The notes beneath the pieces were generated by a model, which saw only the letters and a program-made list of their open reading frames with translations, did no database searches and was not told where the DNA came from. DNA of 64,000 nt from Rhizobium sp. Root1334 (lineage in GTDB: Bacteria > Pseudomonadota > Alphaproteobacteria > Rhizobiales > Rhizobiaceae), in the NCBI RefSeq assembly GCF_001426665.1, contig NZ_LMEY01000032.1:1-64000 (forward strand), given 5' to 3'. Below are positions 1 through 8,070 of the stretch, in pieces. Both the position numbers and the translations under genes were made by a program. How positions within the stretch are numbered: position 1 is the first letter of the stretch; every line of letters begins with the position of its first letter.

Positions 1-190
1 CGACGTGTGCCGTCGAGATGGTGATGCCGCGGGCCTTTTCTTCCGGTGCTGCGTCGATCTGGTCGTACGCCTTGAACTCGCCGAAATACTTCGTGATCGC
101 GGCCGTCAGCGACGTCTTGCCATGGTCGACGTGGCCGATCGTGCCAATGTTAACGTGCGGCTTATTGCGCTCAAATTTGCTCTTTGCCAT
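1..190 (-). CDS. tuf: Elongation factor Tu, N-terminal part (runs off the window)
   Basis: The minus-strand frame starts at ATG 188-190 and reads [20 protein letters not shown], followed by the P-loop [10 protein letters not shown] and the switch I region ARGITIS. This is the unmistakable N-terminus of EF-Tu, the GTPase that brings aminoacyl-tRNA to the ribosome. Only 63 codons are present and the rest lies left of position 1. A purine-rich GGAAACTTGACCCC leader precedes the ATG. Two tRNA genes lie upstream on the same strand, and tRNA-Tyr/tRNA-Gly/tuf linkage is a known bacterial arrangement, so co-transcription is likely. Confidence 0.97.
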
Positions 191-455
191 GGGGTCAAGT
201 TTCCTGTGATCAATGAAAATGCACCATACCGGCGGCGCCGGTTTGGGGAGGCGTTTAAGGGTTTCGGGCGGAATGCGCAAGACTTAATTATTTTGCGCTC
301 CGTCAGGCCCTTAAGGCCCGGATGATGCCTATGTGGGGATGACAGGATACATTTCCAATGGCCATCACGCCAAACGCGGAAACGCGATCAAATCAGCCAT
401 TTGCCGGCTTGTCTTAAAGCAGCACAACAAAGACCGGAGATATTGGGGCATTTAG

Positions 456-529
456 TGGAGCGGGTAGCGGGAATCGAACCCGCGTATTCAGCTTGGAAGG
501 CTGCTGCTCTACCATTGAGCTATACCCGC
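456..529 (-). tRNA. tRNA-Gly (TCC anticodon)
   Basis: The minus strand gives a full cloverleaf of 74 nt beginning GCGGGTATAGCTCAATGG. It has anticodon TCC in the loop CTTCCAA, the T-loop GGTTCGATTCC, and an encoded CCA end at 456-458. The acceptor GCGGGTA pairs with TACCCGC. It sits between tRNA-Tyr and tuf on the same strand. Confidence 0.97.
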
Positions 530-552
530 GGGTCAAGATCCGTGTGACAGAA

Positions 553-637
553 TGGTGGAGGGAGTTGGATTTGAACCAACGTAGGCTGAGCCAACGGATT
601 TACAGTCCGTCCCCTTTAACCACTCGGGCATCCCTCC
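553..637 (-). tRNA. tRNA-Tyr (GTA anticodon)
   Basis: The minus strand gives an 85-nt class II tRNA beginning GGAGGGATGCCCGAGTGG. It has anticodon GTA within CTGTAAA, a long variable arm, T-loop GGTTCAAATCC and an encoded CCA at 553-555. The length and long variable arm fit bacterial tRNA-Tyr. It lies 23 nt upstream of tRNA-Gly on the same strand. Confidence 0.97.
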
Positions 638-855
638 ATTATTCTGTCGGGATCAATCGACCAAGTATTGCAGATCAAGGTGTTGTTTGCCGGGGCAATC
701 CGTTCCCTCAATCTGCGCCGGGTATATGACGGCCCCGTTTCATCCTGTCAACACGGCGCCTCAGAAAAAGTTGGGAAAATCGTGATAAAGATTGCAAGCC
801 GCCGATTTCGCGAAAAACGGTTCCACGCGAACGGCATCATCAGTATAAGACAAGC

Positions 856-1737
856 ATGAGCAAAGATAATCCGGGCGACAAGAACGCCAAAGACACCCAT
901 TACGCCACTCTTCGCCGTGCGCATCGCGACGCCAAGCGCGAACGCGGCGAAATCCCGACCCCCGTACAGGACAAGCGCAAGAGAAGTGCTGCACCTGACT
1001 GGAAGGCGCCGCAACTGGCGCCCGACCAGGTGCTGCTCTACGGCATTCACACGGTGCGCGCCGCCCTCGACAATCCCGAGCGCAAAATCACCAAGCTTTC
1101 GGTGACGCAGAATGCGTTGGTGCGGCTGGAAACAGGCCCGGTCGAAGAACTGGATTTTCCGGTGGAGATCGTCACGCCGCAGGATCTCGACAAGATCCTC
1201 GGACCGGACGCCATCCATCAGGGCGCAATGCTGGAAACCGTTCCGCTGCCTGTGCGCCGTCTTTCGGCACTCAACGACAGCCCGTTGATTCTCGTCCTCG
1301 ACCAGGTGACCGATCCGCACAATGTCGGCGCCATCATGCGCTCCGCCGTTGCCTTCAACGCCGGCGCCCTGATCACCACGCAGCGTCACAGCCCGACAGA
1401 ATCAGGCGTCATGGCCAAATCGGCCTCTGGCGCCCTGGAAATGATCCCCTATATCCAGATCACCAATCTCGCCGATGCGCTGGAAGAACTGCACAAGCTC
1501 GGCTTCGTCTCGATCGGTCTTGATTCGGAAGGGCCGGCGCCACTTGAACAGACATTTTCTGGCGCAAAGATCGCGCTTGTTCTGGGAGCCGAGGGCAAGG
1601 GACTGCGGCAGAAGACCCGCCAGACCGTCAACGCGCTTGCCCGCCTCGACATGCCCGGCGCCATCAAGTCGCTGAACGTCTCCAATGCGGCCGCGATCGC
1701 CATGTATGCGGCCCGCGGTCACCTGACCAAGGCCTGA
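856..1737 (+). CDS. rlmB: 23S rRNA (guanosine-2'-O)-methyltransferase RlmB, SpoU/TrmH family
   Basis: This 293-residue protein has a basic, disordered N-terminal tail of about 55 residues, a substrate-binding domain opening with LLYGIHTVRAAL, and the knotted SPOUT methyltransferase domain. The three SpoU motifs are visible: DPHNVGAIMRSA, LVLGAEGKGLR and SLNVSNAAAIAMY. RlmB methylates the 2'-O of the conserved guanosine in 23S rRNA (G2251 in E. coli). The long charged N-terminus is usual in rhizobial homologues. It is divergent from the tRNA/tuf cluster. RlmB is preferred over TrmH because of the N-terminal substrate-binding domain and the context, but target specificity is inferred. Confidence 0.93.
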   Translation: MSKDNPGDKNAKDTHYATLRRAHRDAKRERGEIPTPVQDKRKRSAAPDWKAPQLAPDQVLLYGIHTVRAALDNPERKITKLSVTQNALVRLETGPVEELDFPVEIVTPQDLDKILGPDAIHQGAMLETVPLPVRRLSALNDSPLILVLDQVTDPHNVGAIMRSAVAFNAGALITTQRHSPTESGVMAKSASGALEMIPYIQITNLADALEELHKLGFVSIGLDSEGPAPLEQTFSGAKIALVLGAEGKGLRQKTRQTVNALARLDMPGAIKSLNVSNAAAIAMYAARGHLTKA

Positions 1738-1744
1738 CCGGCCG

Positions 1745-2017
1745 CTACTGCGTCAAAGGCAACGCGGCAACCGACAATCGCGCTTCGGGACATTCGTCCC
1801 GCAGCTTGCGCCAGGTCATGACATTGAGTTCTTTTTCGCACCGCGCCAGATAGGCGGTGTCGCCCACGCGGATGCACGCGGTCTGTCCAAGTTCGAGTTT
1901 CGAACCATCCTTGTTTCTGCAGGTGCAGATCGGATCGGCGGCAAAGGACGCGCCAGAAGACGTTCCGGCAAGGACCGGAACAAGCGCGACCATCAAAAGT
2001 GCCGGAACGCTTTTCAT
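1745..2017 (-). CDS. Small secreted protein of unknown function
   Basis: The 90-residue product starts at ATG 2015-2017. The first ~27 residues form a signal peptide (MKSVPALLMVALVPVLAGTS, then an ASFAA-type cleavage site). The mature part has four cysteines (CTC, C, C and C in the core CTCRNKDG, TACIRVG, ARCEKE, DECPEA), suggesting one or two periplasmic disulfide bonds. A longer in-frame start at 2074 would put extra residues before the signal peptide and is less likely. It converges on rlmB, with 7 nt between the stop codons. I do not recognise a characterised family; similar short cysteine-containing exported proteins occur in Rhizobiales. Confidence 0.8.
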   Translation of the reverse strand: MKSVPALLMVALVPVLAGTSSGASFAADPICTCRNKDGSKLELGQTACIRVGDTAYLARCEKELNVMTWRKLRDECPEARLSVAALPLTQ

Positions 2018-2110
2018 AAGCGAAGTGTAATACAAAAAATCCGGACGTCCAGCGGATTGGCGCCCGGTACGCAACGGCGCGCCGGTGCTAGTCTGCAGAC
2101 CGACGGCAAC

Positions 2111-2275
2111 TCAGGCCTTCTTCAGAAACTCCGTGCGCAACACCAGGCCCTTGATCATCATGCCGCGCTTCAAGGTCTCGGAAGTGCCCTTGACCTTGAG
2201 ATCCTTGATCAGGCTGACATTGTCTCCCTCGGAGAGGATTGTGCCGTTGCTGTCCCTGACATCCGTCAGTGTCAT
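2111..2275 (-). CDS. Short PhnA/YjdM-like protein, apparently lacking an internal block
   Basis: The 54-residue product starts MTLTDVRDSNGTILSEGDNV and continues SLIKDLKVKG and TLKRG, which is the C-terminal domain of the PhnA (YjdM) family. Family members normally continue through a segment of about 17-18 residues (a KNIRL...DCK-type strand) before the closing KGLVLRTEFLKKA. Here KRGMMIKG joins directly to LVLRTEFLKKA, so that segment is missing without loss of frame. The N-terminal zinc ribbon of the E. coli protein is also absent, as in many short rhizobial forms. Despite the historical name, a role in phosphonate metabolism is unproven. Whether the short form folds is unknown. Confidence 0.75.
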   Translation of the reverse strand: MTLTDVRDSNGTILSEGDNVSLIKDLKVKGTSETLKRGMMIKGLVLRTEFLKKA

Positions 2276-2373
2276 TCCAATCTTTAATCTGAGGGCAAGG
2301 CCCTTCGGTGCGGCTCTATCCCCTCAATGCAGGCCTGTCCAGCCTCTGCTACCGTGGGTGCAGCGCGCAACGA

Positions 2374-2406
2374 AAAAGCCGGGCAACGAACGGTGCCCGG
2401 CTTTCT
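2374..2406 (-). terminator. Rho-independent terminator after azoR
   Basis: A GC-rich stem AGCCGGGCA / TGCCCGGCT is closed by a short loop. On the minus strand it is followed by TTTTT. It lies 24 nt after the azoR stop and before the PhnA-like gene. The plus strand also has a short T run, so it may act in both directions. Confidence 0.8.
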
Positions 2407-2429
2407 ATCACAGGGATCAGGATGAAGGA

Positions 2430-3056
2430 TCAGGCGGCGATATCGAAATGGCCGCGGCCGGCAATGGCCTTTTCAGCCTCGGTAATCGCGGCTTCCTTGG
2501 AATCCGGGCTGATGGCAAGGCCTTCGGCGCGGACGAATTCGACATCAGTGATACCGATGAAACCGAATACCGTGCTAAGATAGGTTTCCTGGTGGTCCAT
2601 GGCACTGATCGGCGAGGAACCGGAATAGTGGCCGCCACGGGTCGAAGCGACGATCACTTTCTTGCCCTTGGCAAGGCCTTCGACGCCTTCCGCGGTGTAG
2701 CGGAATGTGGTGCCGGCAACGAGAATGCGGTCAATCCAGGTCTTCAACTGGCTCGGAATGGCGAAATTGTACATCGGTGCGCCGATGACGACGACATCAG
2801 CGGCAAGAAATTCGTTGAGCGAGGCGCGGCCGGCATCAAGCTCGGAAACCAGCGTCGCATCGAGACCTTCCGGATTGGCGGAAGCGGCCATCAGGTGCGA
2901 ACCGCTGAGATGGGCAAGTGGGGCGGCGGCAAGGTCGCGATAGGTAACAGTGTCAGAGGGACGCTCTGCCTTGATCCGTGCGACGATCGATGCGGTCAGG
3001 CGGCGGGAAACGGAATGATCGCCGAGAATACCTGAGTCGATATGGAGAATGTTCAT
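2430..3056 (-). CDS. azoR: FMN-dependent NADH:quinone/azo oxidoreductase
   Basis: The 208-residue flavodoxin-like protein starts MNILHIDSGILGDHSVSRRL. It has the FMN-binding loop after the first strand (SGILGDHSVSR), the motif APMYNFAIPSQLKTWID typical of AzoR, and the second FMN loop SRGG-like ASTRGGHYSG. AzoR enzymes reduce quinones and azo dyes with NADH as soluble homodimers. The length fits the family. It is divergent from a LysR regulator gene 160 bp away, a common arrangement in which the regulator controls the enzyme in response to quinones or electrophiles. That regulation is inferred. A terminator follows the gene. Confidence 0.95.
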   Translation of the reverse strand: MNILHIDSGILGDHSVSRRLTASIVARIKAERPSDTVTYRDLAAAPLAHLSGSHLMAASANPEGLDATLVSELDAGRASLNEFLAADVVVIGAPMYNFAIPSQLKTWIDRILVAGTTFRYTAEGVEGLAKGKKVIVASTRGGHYSGSSPISAMDHQETYLSTVFGFIGITDVEFVRAEGLAISPDSKEAAITEAEKAIAGRGHFDIAA

Positions 3057-3216
3057 GGTAGGCACCTTCGTTTGATTGTTTGGTGTACGCTCGGGTGGCG
3101 TTTGGTGCATCACATATGATTTTAAAACAATCGACTGATAAGCCGGCCCTTTTTCGACAAGCCGTTTCCTGATAGAAACAATGATGGTCAATTTTCGATG
3201 GACATGAAGGTGTGAC

Positions 3217-4161
3217 ATGCAGGACCTGAACGATCTCGCGCTGTTTGCCGCCGTGGTGAAAAACAAGGGTTTTTCCGCCGCTGCCCGTGCCCTCAACATT
3301 CCGAAGTCCAAACTCAGCAAGCATGTTGCCCGGTTGGAGCAGCAGCTTGACGTACGTCTTCTCGAACGGTCCACCCGCAAGCTGCGGGTAACCGAGATCG
3401 GGCAGGCCTTCTATGAACGTTGCGAAATGATCTTGTCTGGCGTCGAGGCTGCTGAAGCAGTGGTGGCTGCGGCCAAAAGTGAACCGGCCGGGGTAGTTCG
3501 CCTCGCCTGCCCGATCGGTTTCACGCCGATGGTCGCCGCCATCCTGCCGGCCTTTCATCGTCACTATCCGGGTGTCCGCCTGCTGATCACCACCACCAAC
3601 CGCCGGATCGATCTGGTCGAAGAACGCATCGACATCGCGCTCCGCGCCCGCGCTCAACTGGACACGGACCACAACCTGATCATCCGCAAGCTCGGCGAAG
3701 CCAGCCAGTTTCTCGTGGCAAGTCCAGCGCTGATGGCGCGGATCGGCAATGTAACGATCGATACGCTGGGCAGCATGCCGACGCTGTCGATGAACGAGCA
3801 GCATCCAACCGATACCTGGCAGCTGAACCATACCGACGGAACGAAACGCGACATCAGTCATCAACCCGTCATTGGATGTGGCGATTTCGGCATTCTCGAA
3901 CGGGCAGCCATCGAAGGCGTCGGCATTGCGCTCCTGCCAGATCATCTTTGCAATCGGGGGATCCGGACCGGTGTGCTGGTGCCGGTATTGCCGGAGTGGT
4001 GCTCGAACACCACCATCGCCCATCTGGTCTTCACGTCGCGCCATGGCTTGCTGCCGTCGGTCCGCGCGCTCATCGACTTCTTGGCCGACAATCTGCCGGG
4101 CGCAATGTCGCGCTGCACGGAAATCGACCCTAAACCGGCAATGCTCGACGCTGCGGAATAG
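3217..4161 (+). CDS. LysR-family transcriptional regulator, divergent from azoR
   Basis: The 314-residue protein starts MQDLNDLALFAAVVKNKGFS. Residues 1-60 are the winged helix-turn-helix (AARALNIPKSKLSKHVARLE) and about 90-295 the effector-binding domain. The sequence PAGVVRLACPIGF and the region around it are typical of the CrgA/AaeR-like group of LysR proteins that often neighbour quinone reductases. A GAAGG ribosome-binding site precedes the ATG. The 160-bp gap to azoR is AT-richer than its surroundings and should hold both promoters and the operator, but I did not find a clear T-N11-A palindrome that I would call. Confidence 0.93.
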   Translation: MQDLNDLALFAAVVKNKGFSAAARALNIPKSKLSKHVARLEQQLDVRLLERSTRKLRVTEIGQAFYERCEMILSGVEAAEAVVAAAKSEPAGVVRLACPIGFTPMVAAILPAFHRHYPGVRLLITTTNRRIDLVEERIDIALRARAQLDTDHNLIIRKLGEASQFLVASPALMARIGNVTIDTLGSMPTLSMNEQHPTDTWQLNHTDGTKRDISHQPVIGCGDFGILERAAIEGVGIALLPDHLCNRGIRTGVLVPVLPEWCSNTTIAHLVFTSRHGLLPSVRALIDFLADNLPGAMSRCTEIDPKPAMLDAAE

Positions 4162-4243
4162 ATAGCGCCTCTCAGGCTGCCCAACATATGATGACGGACG
4201 TTTCAGACGACCGAATCAGAATTGACGGGGGAAAGTCATAGTC

Positions 4244-4975
4244 ATGACTCGAGAGCGGCGGCGGGGCATCATCTTAAGACAGCGCACGGTCACCGGCATC
4301 ATTCTCGTCGCAGCCATCTCGTTTCTGGCCGGCATGACGGATGCTGCCGGCCTGTTGATCGCCGGTAGCTTTGTCTCCTTCATGAGCGGCAATACCACCC
4401 GCGCCGCCGTGGCGCTTGTGGATGGGCAAGCAGTTGGGGCGGCTATTCTGGTGGGTGGTCTTGCCATGTTCGTCGCTGGCAACGCACTTGGGGTCGTCAT
4501 TGCCCACAATGCAGCCCGGCGTGCGTTCCGCATCCTCATCGGCGCGGCCTTGCTTTTGGCGCTGGCTGCCATCATCACTGAACCGGGCCTTGCTACACTG
4601 CAATTCTACGCAATCGTGCTGGCCATGGGGCTGGTCAATGCCGCAGTCGAACATATGGCGGGATTGCCGGTCGGGCTGACCTATGTCACCGGCGCCCTCT
4701 CCCGCTTCGGCAAAGGCATCGGCAACTGGATAATCGGGACGGCACGGCCAGACTGGGGCCTGCAGATCGTTCCCTGGCTCGGAATGATATCCGGCGGCAT
4801 CTGCGGCGCGTTTCTCGAACGGGCGCTAGGCGCGGATGCGCTGTGGATAATATCCGCCTTTGCGGCGGTATTTGCGATTCTTGCGTTCTTCATCCCACCG
4901 CGGCTGCAGAAACGCCTCGCCCTGCGTACGCCGCCCCAAGCCACAAATTTTCGGCCAGCAAGACCTGGCCTTTGA
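4244..4975 (+). CDS. YoaK (DUF1275) family membrane protein
   Basis: The 243-residue protein has about six hydrophobic helices and the family signatures AAISFLAGMTDAAGLL, FVSFMSGNTTRAA and LPVGLTYVTGALSRFGKGIG. YoaK/DUF1275 proteins are inner-membrane proteins of unknown substrate; transport has been proposed but not shown. A GGGGGAAAG ribosome-binding sequence lies 10 nt before the ATG. It follows the LysR gene by 82 bp on the same strand and could be co-transcribed, although the gap suggests its own promoter. Confidence 0.92.
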   Translation: MTRERRRGIILRQRTVTGIILVAAISFLAGMTDAAGLLIAGSFVSFMSGNTTRAAVALVDGQAVGAAILVGGLAMFVAGNALGVVIAHNAARRAFRILIGAALLLALAAIITEPGLATLQFYAIVLAMGLVNAAVEHMAGLPVGLTYVTGALSRFGKGIGNWIIGTARPDWGLQIVPWLGMISGGICGAFLERALGADALWIISAFAAVFAILAFFIPPRLQKRLALRTPPQATNFRPARPGL

Positions 4976-5208
4976 CCACCAGTCCCACACGAGTGCAAAG
5001 ACAACCAGGGCCGCACGGTATTCATGGCGTGCACGACGCGCCGCAGCGCTTTAGATTCGCTGCATAACTCCCAAAATTCACTTCGATTCAGGGTGCCGTG
5101 CAGCAGCCCACCGCGCACCAAACAGGTCAATCACTGGAAAAGCAGCCGCCGAGCCGTATTTTCGCTTTACACGCGATCAGAATATGGTAACTCCCTGCCG
5201 CAAGTGCT

Positions 5209-5284
<76 letters not shown>

Positions 5285-5486
5285 TTTTTTTCTGCTTAAA
5301 TTTCCCGGCTATCGGACTTCTTTGGCAAGCTTGCTGTTTATTTTGCCAGATTTTCGCGCCTCTGCAGGATTTGCACCCCCCACTTAGAATCAGAGCGCTG
5401 TAAGCCTATATGCAATCGCGATATACCGCCGGTATGGGCTTGAGCGCGGATGCGGCAAGCCCGGCGCGAAATGAGGAATGACAAGC

Positions 5487-6332
5487 ATGACGGCGGACGT
5501 TCTGGCTGCAAGCGGCGGCGTGAAGCAGATTATCTGCATCAATTGGGGTACAAAGTACGGCGCGCCGTTTATCAACCGGCTTTATGCAATGGTGGCACGC
5601 AACATCACTCCCCCTTTCACATTCACCTGCTTCACCGATAACAGGGAGGGCTTGCGGCCGGAAATTCACCTGGAGGACTTGCCGCCGCTGGACATCGAAA
5701 AGATGCCGGTCAAGACCAAGGGTATCTGGCCCAAGGCACGCCTTTGGGGACCGAAACTCAGCAACCTCAGCGGCCCGGTCCTGTTCCTGGACCTCGACCT
5801 GGTGATCGTCGGCTCGCTTGATGCCTTCTTCGAAACAGGCGGACCGGATGACGTGATGATCGCCCAGAATCAGACGACGCCATTCGAGCGTCTCGGCCAG
5901 ACGTCGCTGTTCCGGTTCCCGGTCGGCAAACTTGTTCCGCTACAGGAAAAGTTCCGCGCCGACCCGCAGGGCGTCGCCGACAAATATGAATTTGAGCAGC
6001 GGTTCGTTACCCGAAACGCGCCGGGCGGCGTCAAGTTTTTCCCGCGCCGCTGGGTCCTGCATTTCAAACAGGATTGCCGCTGGCCGTTTCCTCTGAACTA
6101 TTTCCTCGCTCCGCGTCTCCCCTCGGATGCCAGGGTCGTCCTATTCCCGCGCAACTTTTTCCCGCAGCATGCAATCGACGGCCAATTCGGCTTGAAGGGA
6201 CGTGCCACAACCCCTCTCAACCACGTTTTGGGGGTGTTTGATGCCAGCCGAAGGAAAGGCAAGGCGCCGTTCAAATACCTGCGCCAGTATATCCTTCCAA
6301 CGCCGTGGGTCGCCGATCATTGGCGGGAATAG
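5487..6332 (+). CDS. Putative glycosyltransferase with DxD motif
   Basis: The 281-residue protein has an N-terminal strand IICINWGTKYG, a region reading FTCFTDNREGL, and the motif GPVLFLDLDLVIVGSLD. The latter contains the D-x-D metal and nucleotide-sugar site of GT-A fold enzymes. No signal peptide or membrane segment is visible, so the protein is probably cytoplasmic or peripheral. An alternative start lies 9 nt upstream (5478); the GAGGA site at 5473-5477 is better spaced for 5487. The donor and acceptor are not predictable. It stands alone between tRNA-Thr and nadK. Confidence 0.8.
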   Translation: MTADVLAASGGVKQIICINWGTKYGAPFINRLYAMVARNITPPFTFTCFTDNREGLRPEIHLEDLPPLDIEKMPVKTKGIWPKARLWGPKLSNLSGPVLFLDLDLVIVGSLDAFFETGGPDDVMIAQNQTTPFERLGQTSLFRFPVGKLVPLQEKFRADPQGVADKYEFEQRFVTRNAPGGVKFFPRRWVLHFKQDCRWPFPLNYFLAPRLPSDARVVLFPRNFFPQHAIDGQFGLKGRATTPLNHVLGVFDASRRKGKAPFKYLRQYILPTPWVADHWRE

Positions 6333-6480
6333 CCTCAATCCTCCCTTCCCCATAATGTTCTTTTGTGCATGATAATGGCGGCATTCTCCGCAGCGACGCC
6401 TTCTGTCGGACTTACAGGTGGACCATATTTCGGGCCTCTCCTCATTGAGCGGCCCATTTTATAAAACAGACAGGCATTTC

Positions 6481-7254
6481 ATGGCTCGCACGTTCAAAAC
6501 CATCGCCTTCGCCGCTTCGGCAACCGACGAGGCACAGGCGGCAGAAGCGGCACTGATCGCTCTGTACGGCCAGGAAGACCCGGCGGAAGCGGATGTGATC
6601 GTGGCGCTTGGCGGCGACGGCTTCATGCTGCAGACGCTGCACAAGACGATGAATTCCGGCAAGCTGATCTACGGCATGAACCGTGGCTCGATCGGTTTTC
6701 TGATGAACCGTTACAGCACGGAAAATCTGCACGAGCGCTTGGCTGCGGCCGTCGAGAATACGTTCCGGCCGCTTGAGATGAAAACCACAGACGCTGACGG
6801 CAACACGTTCAAGGCGCTGGCGATCAACGAGGTCTATCTTTTCCGGCAATCCTATCAGGCAGCCAAGCTCCGGGTCGTCGTTGACGACCGGGTGCGGCTC
6901 GAAGAGCTTGTCTGCGACGGTGTCCTGCTTTCCACGCCCGCCGGTTCGACAGCCTACAATCTCTCCGCCCATGGGCCTATCCTGCCGCTGGAAGCCCCCC
7001 TTCTTGCCCTGACGCCGGTCAGTCCATTCCGGCCACGGCGCTGGCGCGGCGCACTTTTGCCCAACAAGGTCACCGTCGATATCGACATTCTCGAACCCGA
7101 AAAACGTCCGGTCAACGCGGTCGCCGATCATGTCGAGGTCAAATCGGTGGTGAAGGTTCGCATTGCTGAATCGGAAAACAAGACGGCGCACATCCTTTCC
7201 GATCCGGATTACTCCTGGTCGGACCGTATCCTGGCCGAACAATTTTCCAACTAG
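6481..7254 (+). CDS. nadK: NAD kinase
   Basis: The 257-residue protein contains the diagnostic GGDG motif at residues 44-47 (VIVALGGDGFMLQT), the NE/D region AINEVYLFR, and DGVLLSTPAGSTAYNLSAHGP. These identify ATP-NAD kinase, which makes NADP+ in the cytoplasm. The compact length is typical of alphaproteobacterial enzymes. The start at 6481 (MARTFKTIAFAAS) begins at the conserved first strand; an upstream in-frame start at 6418 adds 21 unlikely residues. Confidence 0.95.
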   Translation: MARTFKTIAFAASATDEAQAAEAALIALYGQEDPAEADVIVALGGDGFMLQTLHKTMNSGKLIYGMNRGSIGFLMNRYSTENLHERLAAAVENTFRPLEMKTTDADGNTFKALAINEVYLFRQSYQAAKLRVVVDDRVRLEELVCDGVLLSTPAGSTAYNLSAHGPILPLEAPLLALTPVSPFRPRRWRGALLPNKVTVDIDILEPEKRPVNAVADHVEVKSVVKVRIAESENKTAHILSDPDYSWSDRILAEQFSN

Positions 7255-7404
7255 AAGCGATAGACGCGGTCTCCTGCCGCAATGCCTTGATTTCGAATCG
7301 ATTCCCGCCAAAAATTGTGGCAGAGTTGAGCGTGCCTTGATGCCTGCAACGGATCGAGGTGAGAGCATCCAGCTGTTTACACGAACCTATCTAAGGCGAC
7401 GAAG

Positions 7405-7989
7405 ATGCTCCCTATCCAACGTTTCAACACGCCTGAGCTGCGTGTGTCTGGCGCCACGCCGCGCACAGCCTTGCTTTCCATTCAGTGTCTTGTAGCCCTT
7501 GTTCTGTTTCTGCCATTTGCTGAGGGATCCGCTGCCCGCGCGGATGAAACCGTCCTGATGCCTGCCAACATTATCTTCGTGACAAGCACGGGATATTGGG
7601 AGGAAAGCGGCGATCCGCTATCCGCCCTGGATCCAAAGGCCGGCACGGCTACAGACAATCAATCGGCAACGATATCTCCCACGCAACGGGGTTATTACAA
7701 GCTCGTTGCGGTGCGCCAGCCGGAGGGCAACGCGCACATATTCCTGCAGCAGGTGGTACTGGATGCTGCAGGTCCCAAGGTTATTTCCTCAGCGGAGCTT
7801 GAGGAATTTTCTGCGATGAAGGCCTATGTCACGGATATCAGGCCGGACACATCCGATGGCGTTGCCGCCCAGCCGGGATTGTTTGCCACGGTCTATCTGA
7901 AAACGGACCCGACCGCATTGGAACCCGAGACCTGGACCGTGCTGATCGATGATATCGGCGATATCAAGGTCGAGCGGGAGACGAACTGA
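7405..7989 (+). CDS. Secreted protein of unknown function
   Basis: The 194-residue protein has a basic N-terminus, a hydrophobic segment (LLSIQCLVALVLFLPFAEGS) and then SAARADE, a likely signal peptidase site near residue 46. The mature domain of ~145 residues is rich in beta-type sequence (NIIFVTSTGYWEES, YYKLVAVRQPEGNAHIFLQQ) and has no cysteine. It is followed by a strong terminator. An AAGG site 8 nt upstream supports the start. I do not recognise a named family; the domain looks like a conserved periplasmic protein of Rhizobiales. Confidence 0.8.
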   Translation: MLPIQRFNTPELRVSGATPRTALLSIQCLVALVLFLPFAEGSAARADETVLMPANIIFVTSTGYWEESGDPLSALDPKAGTATDNQSATISPTQRGYYKLVAVRQPEGNAHIFLQQVVLDAAGPKVISSAELEEFSAMKAYVTDIRPDTSDGVAAQPGLFATVYLKTDPTALEPETWTVLIDDIGDIKVERETN

Positions 7990-8010
7990 CCACACGGACA
8001 TAACCAAAAG

Positions 8011-8045
8011 AAAAAGCCGGGCAATGGATGCGCCCGGCTTTTTTT
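8011..8045. terminator. Bidirectional Rho-independent terminator
   Basis: AAAAAGCCGGGC and GCCCGGCTTTTTTT form a perfect GC-rich stem with T runs on both strands. It lies between the convergent genes ending at 7989 (plus) and 8071 (minus, prfB), and can serve both. The stem resembles the one at 2374-2406. Confidence 0.88.
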
Positions 8046-8070
8046 ATTTTTTTGGAGATGGAAACCCGGC

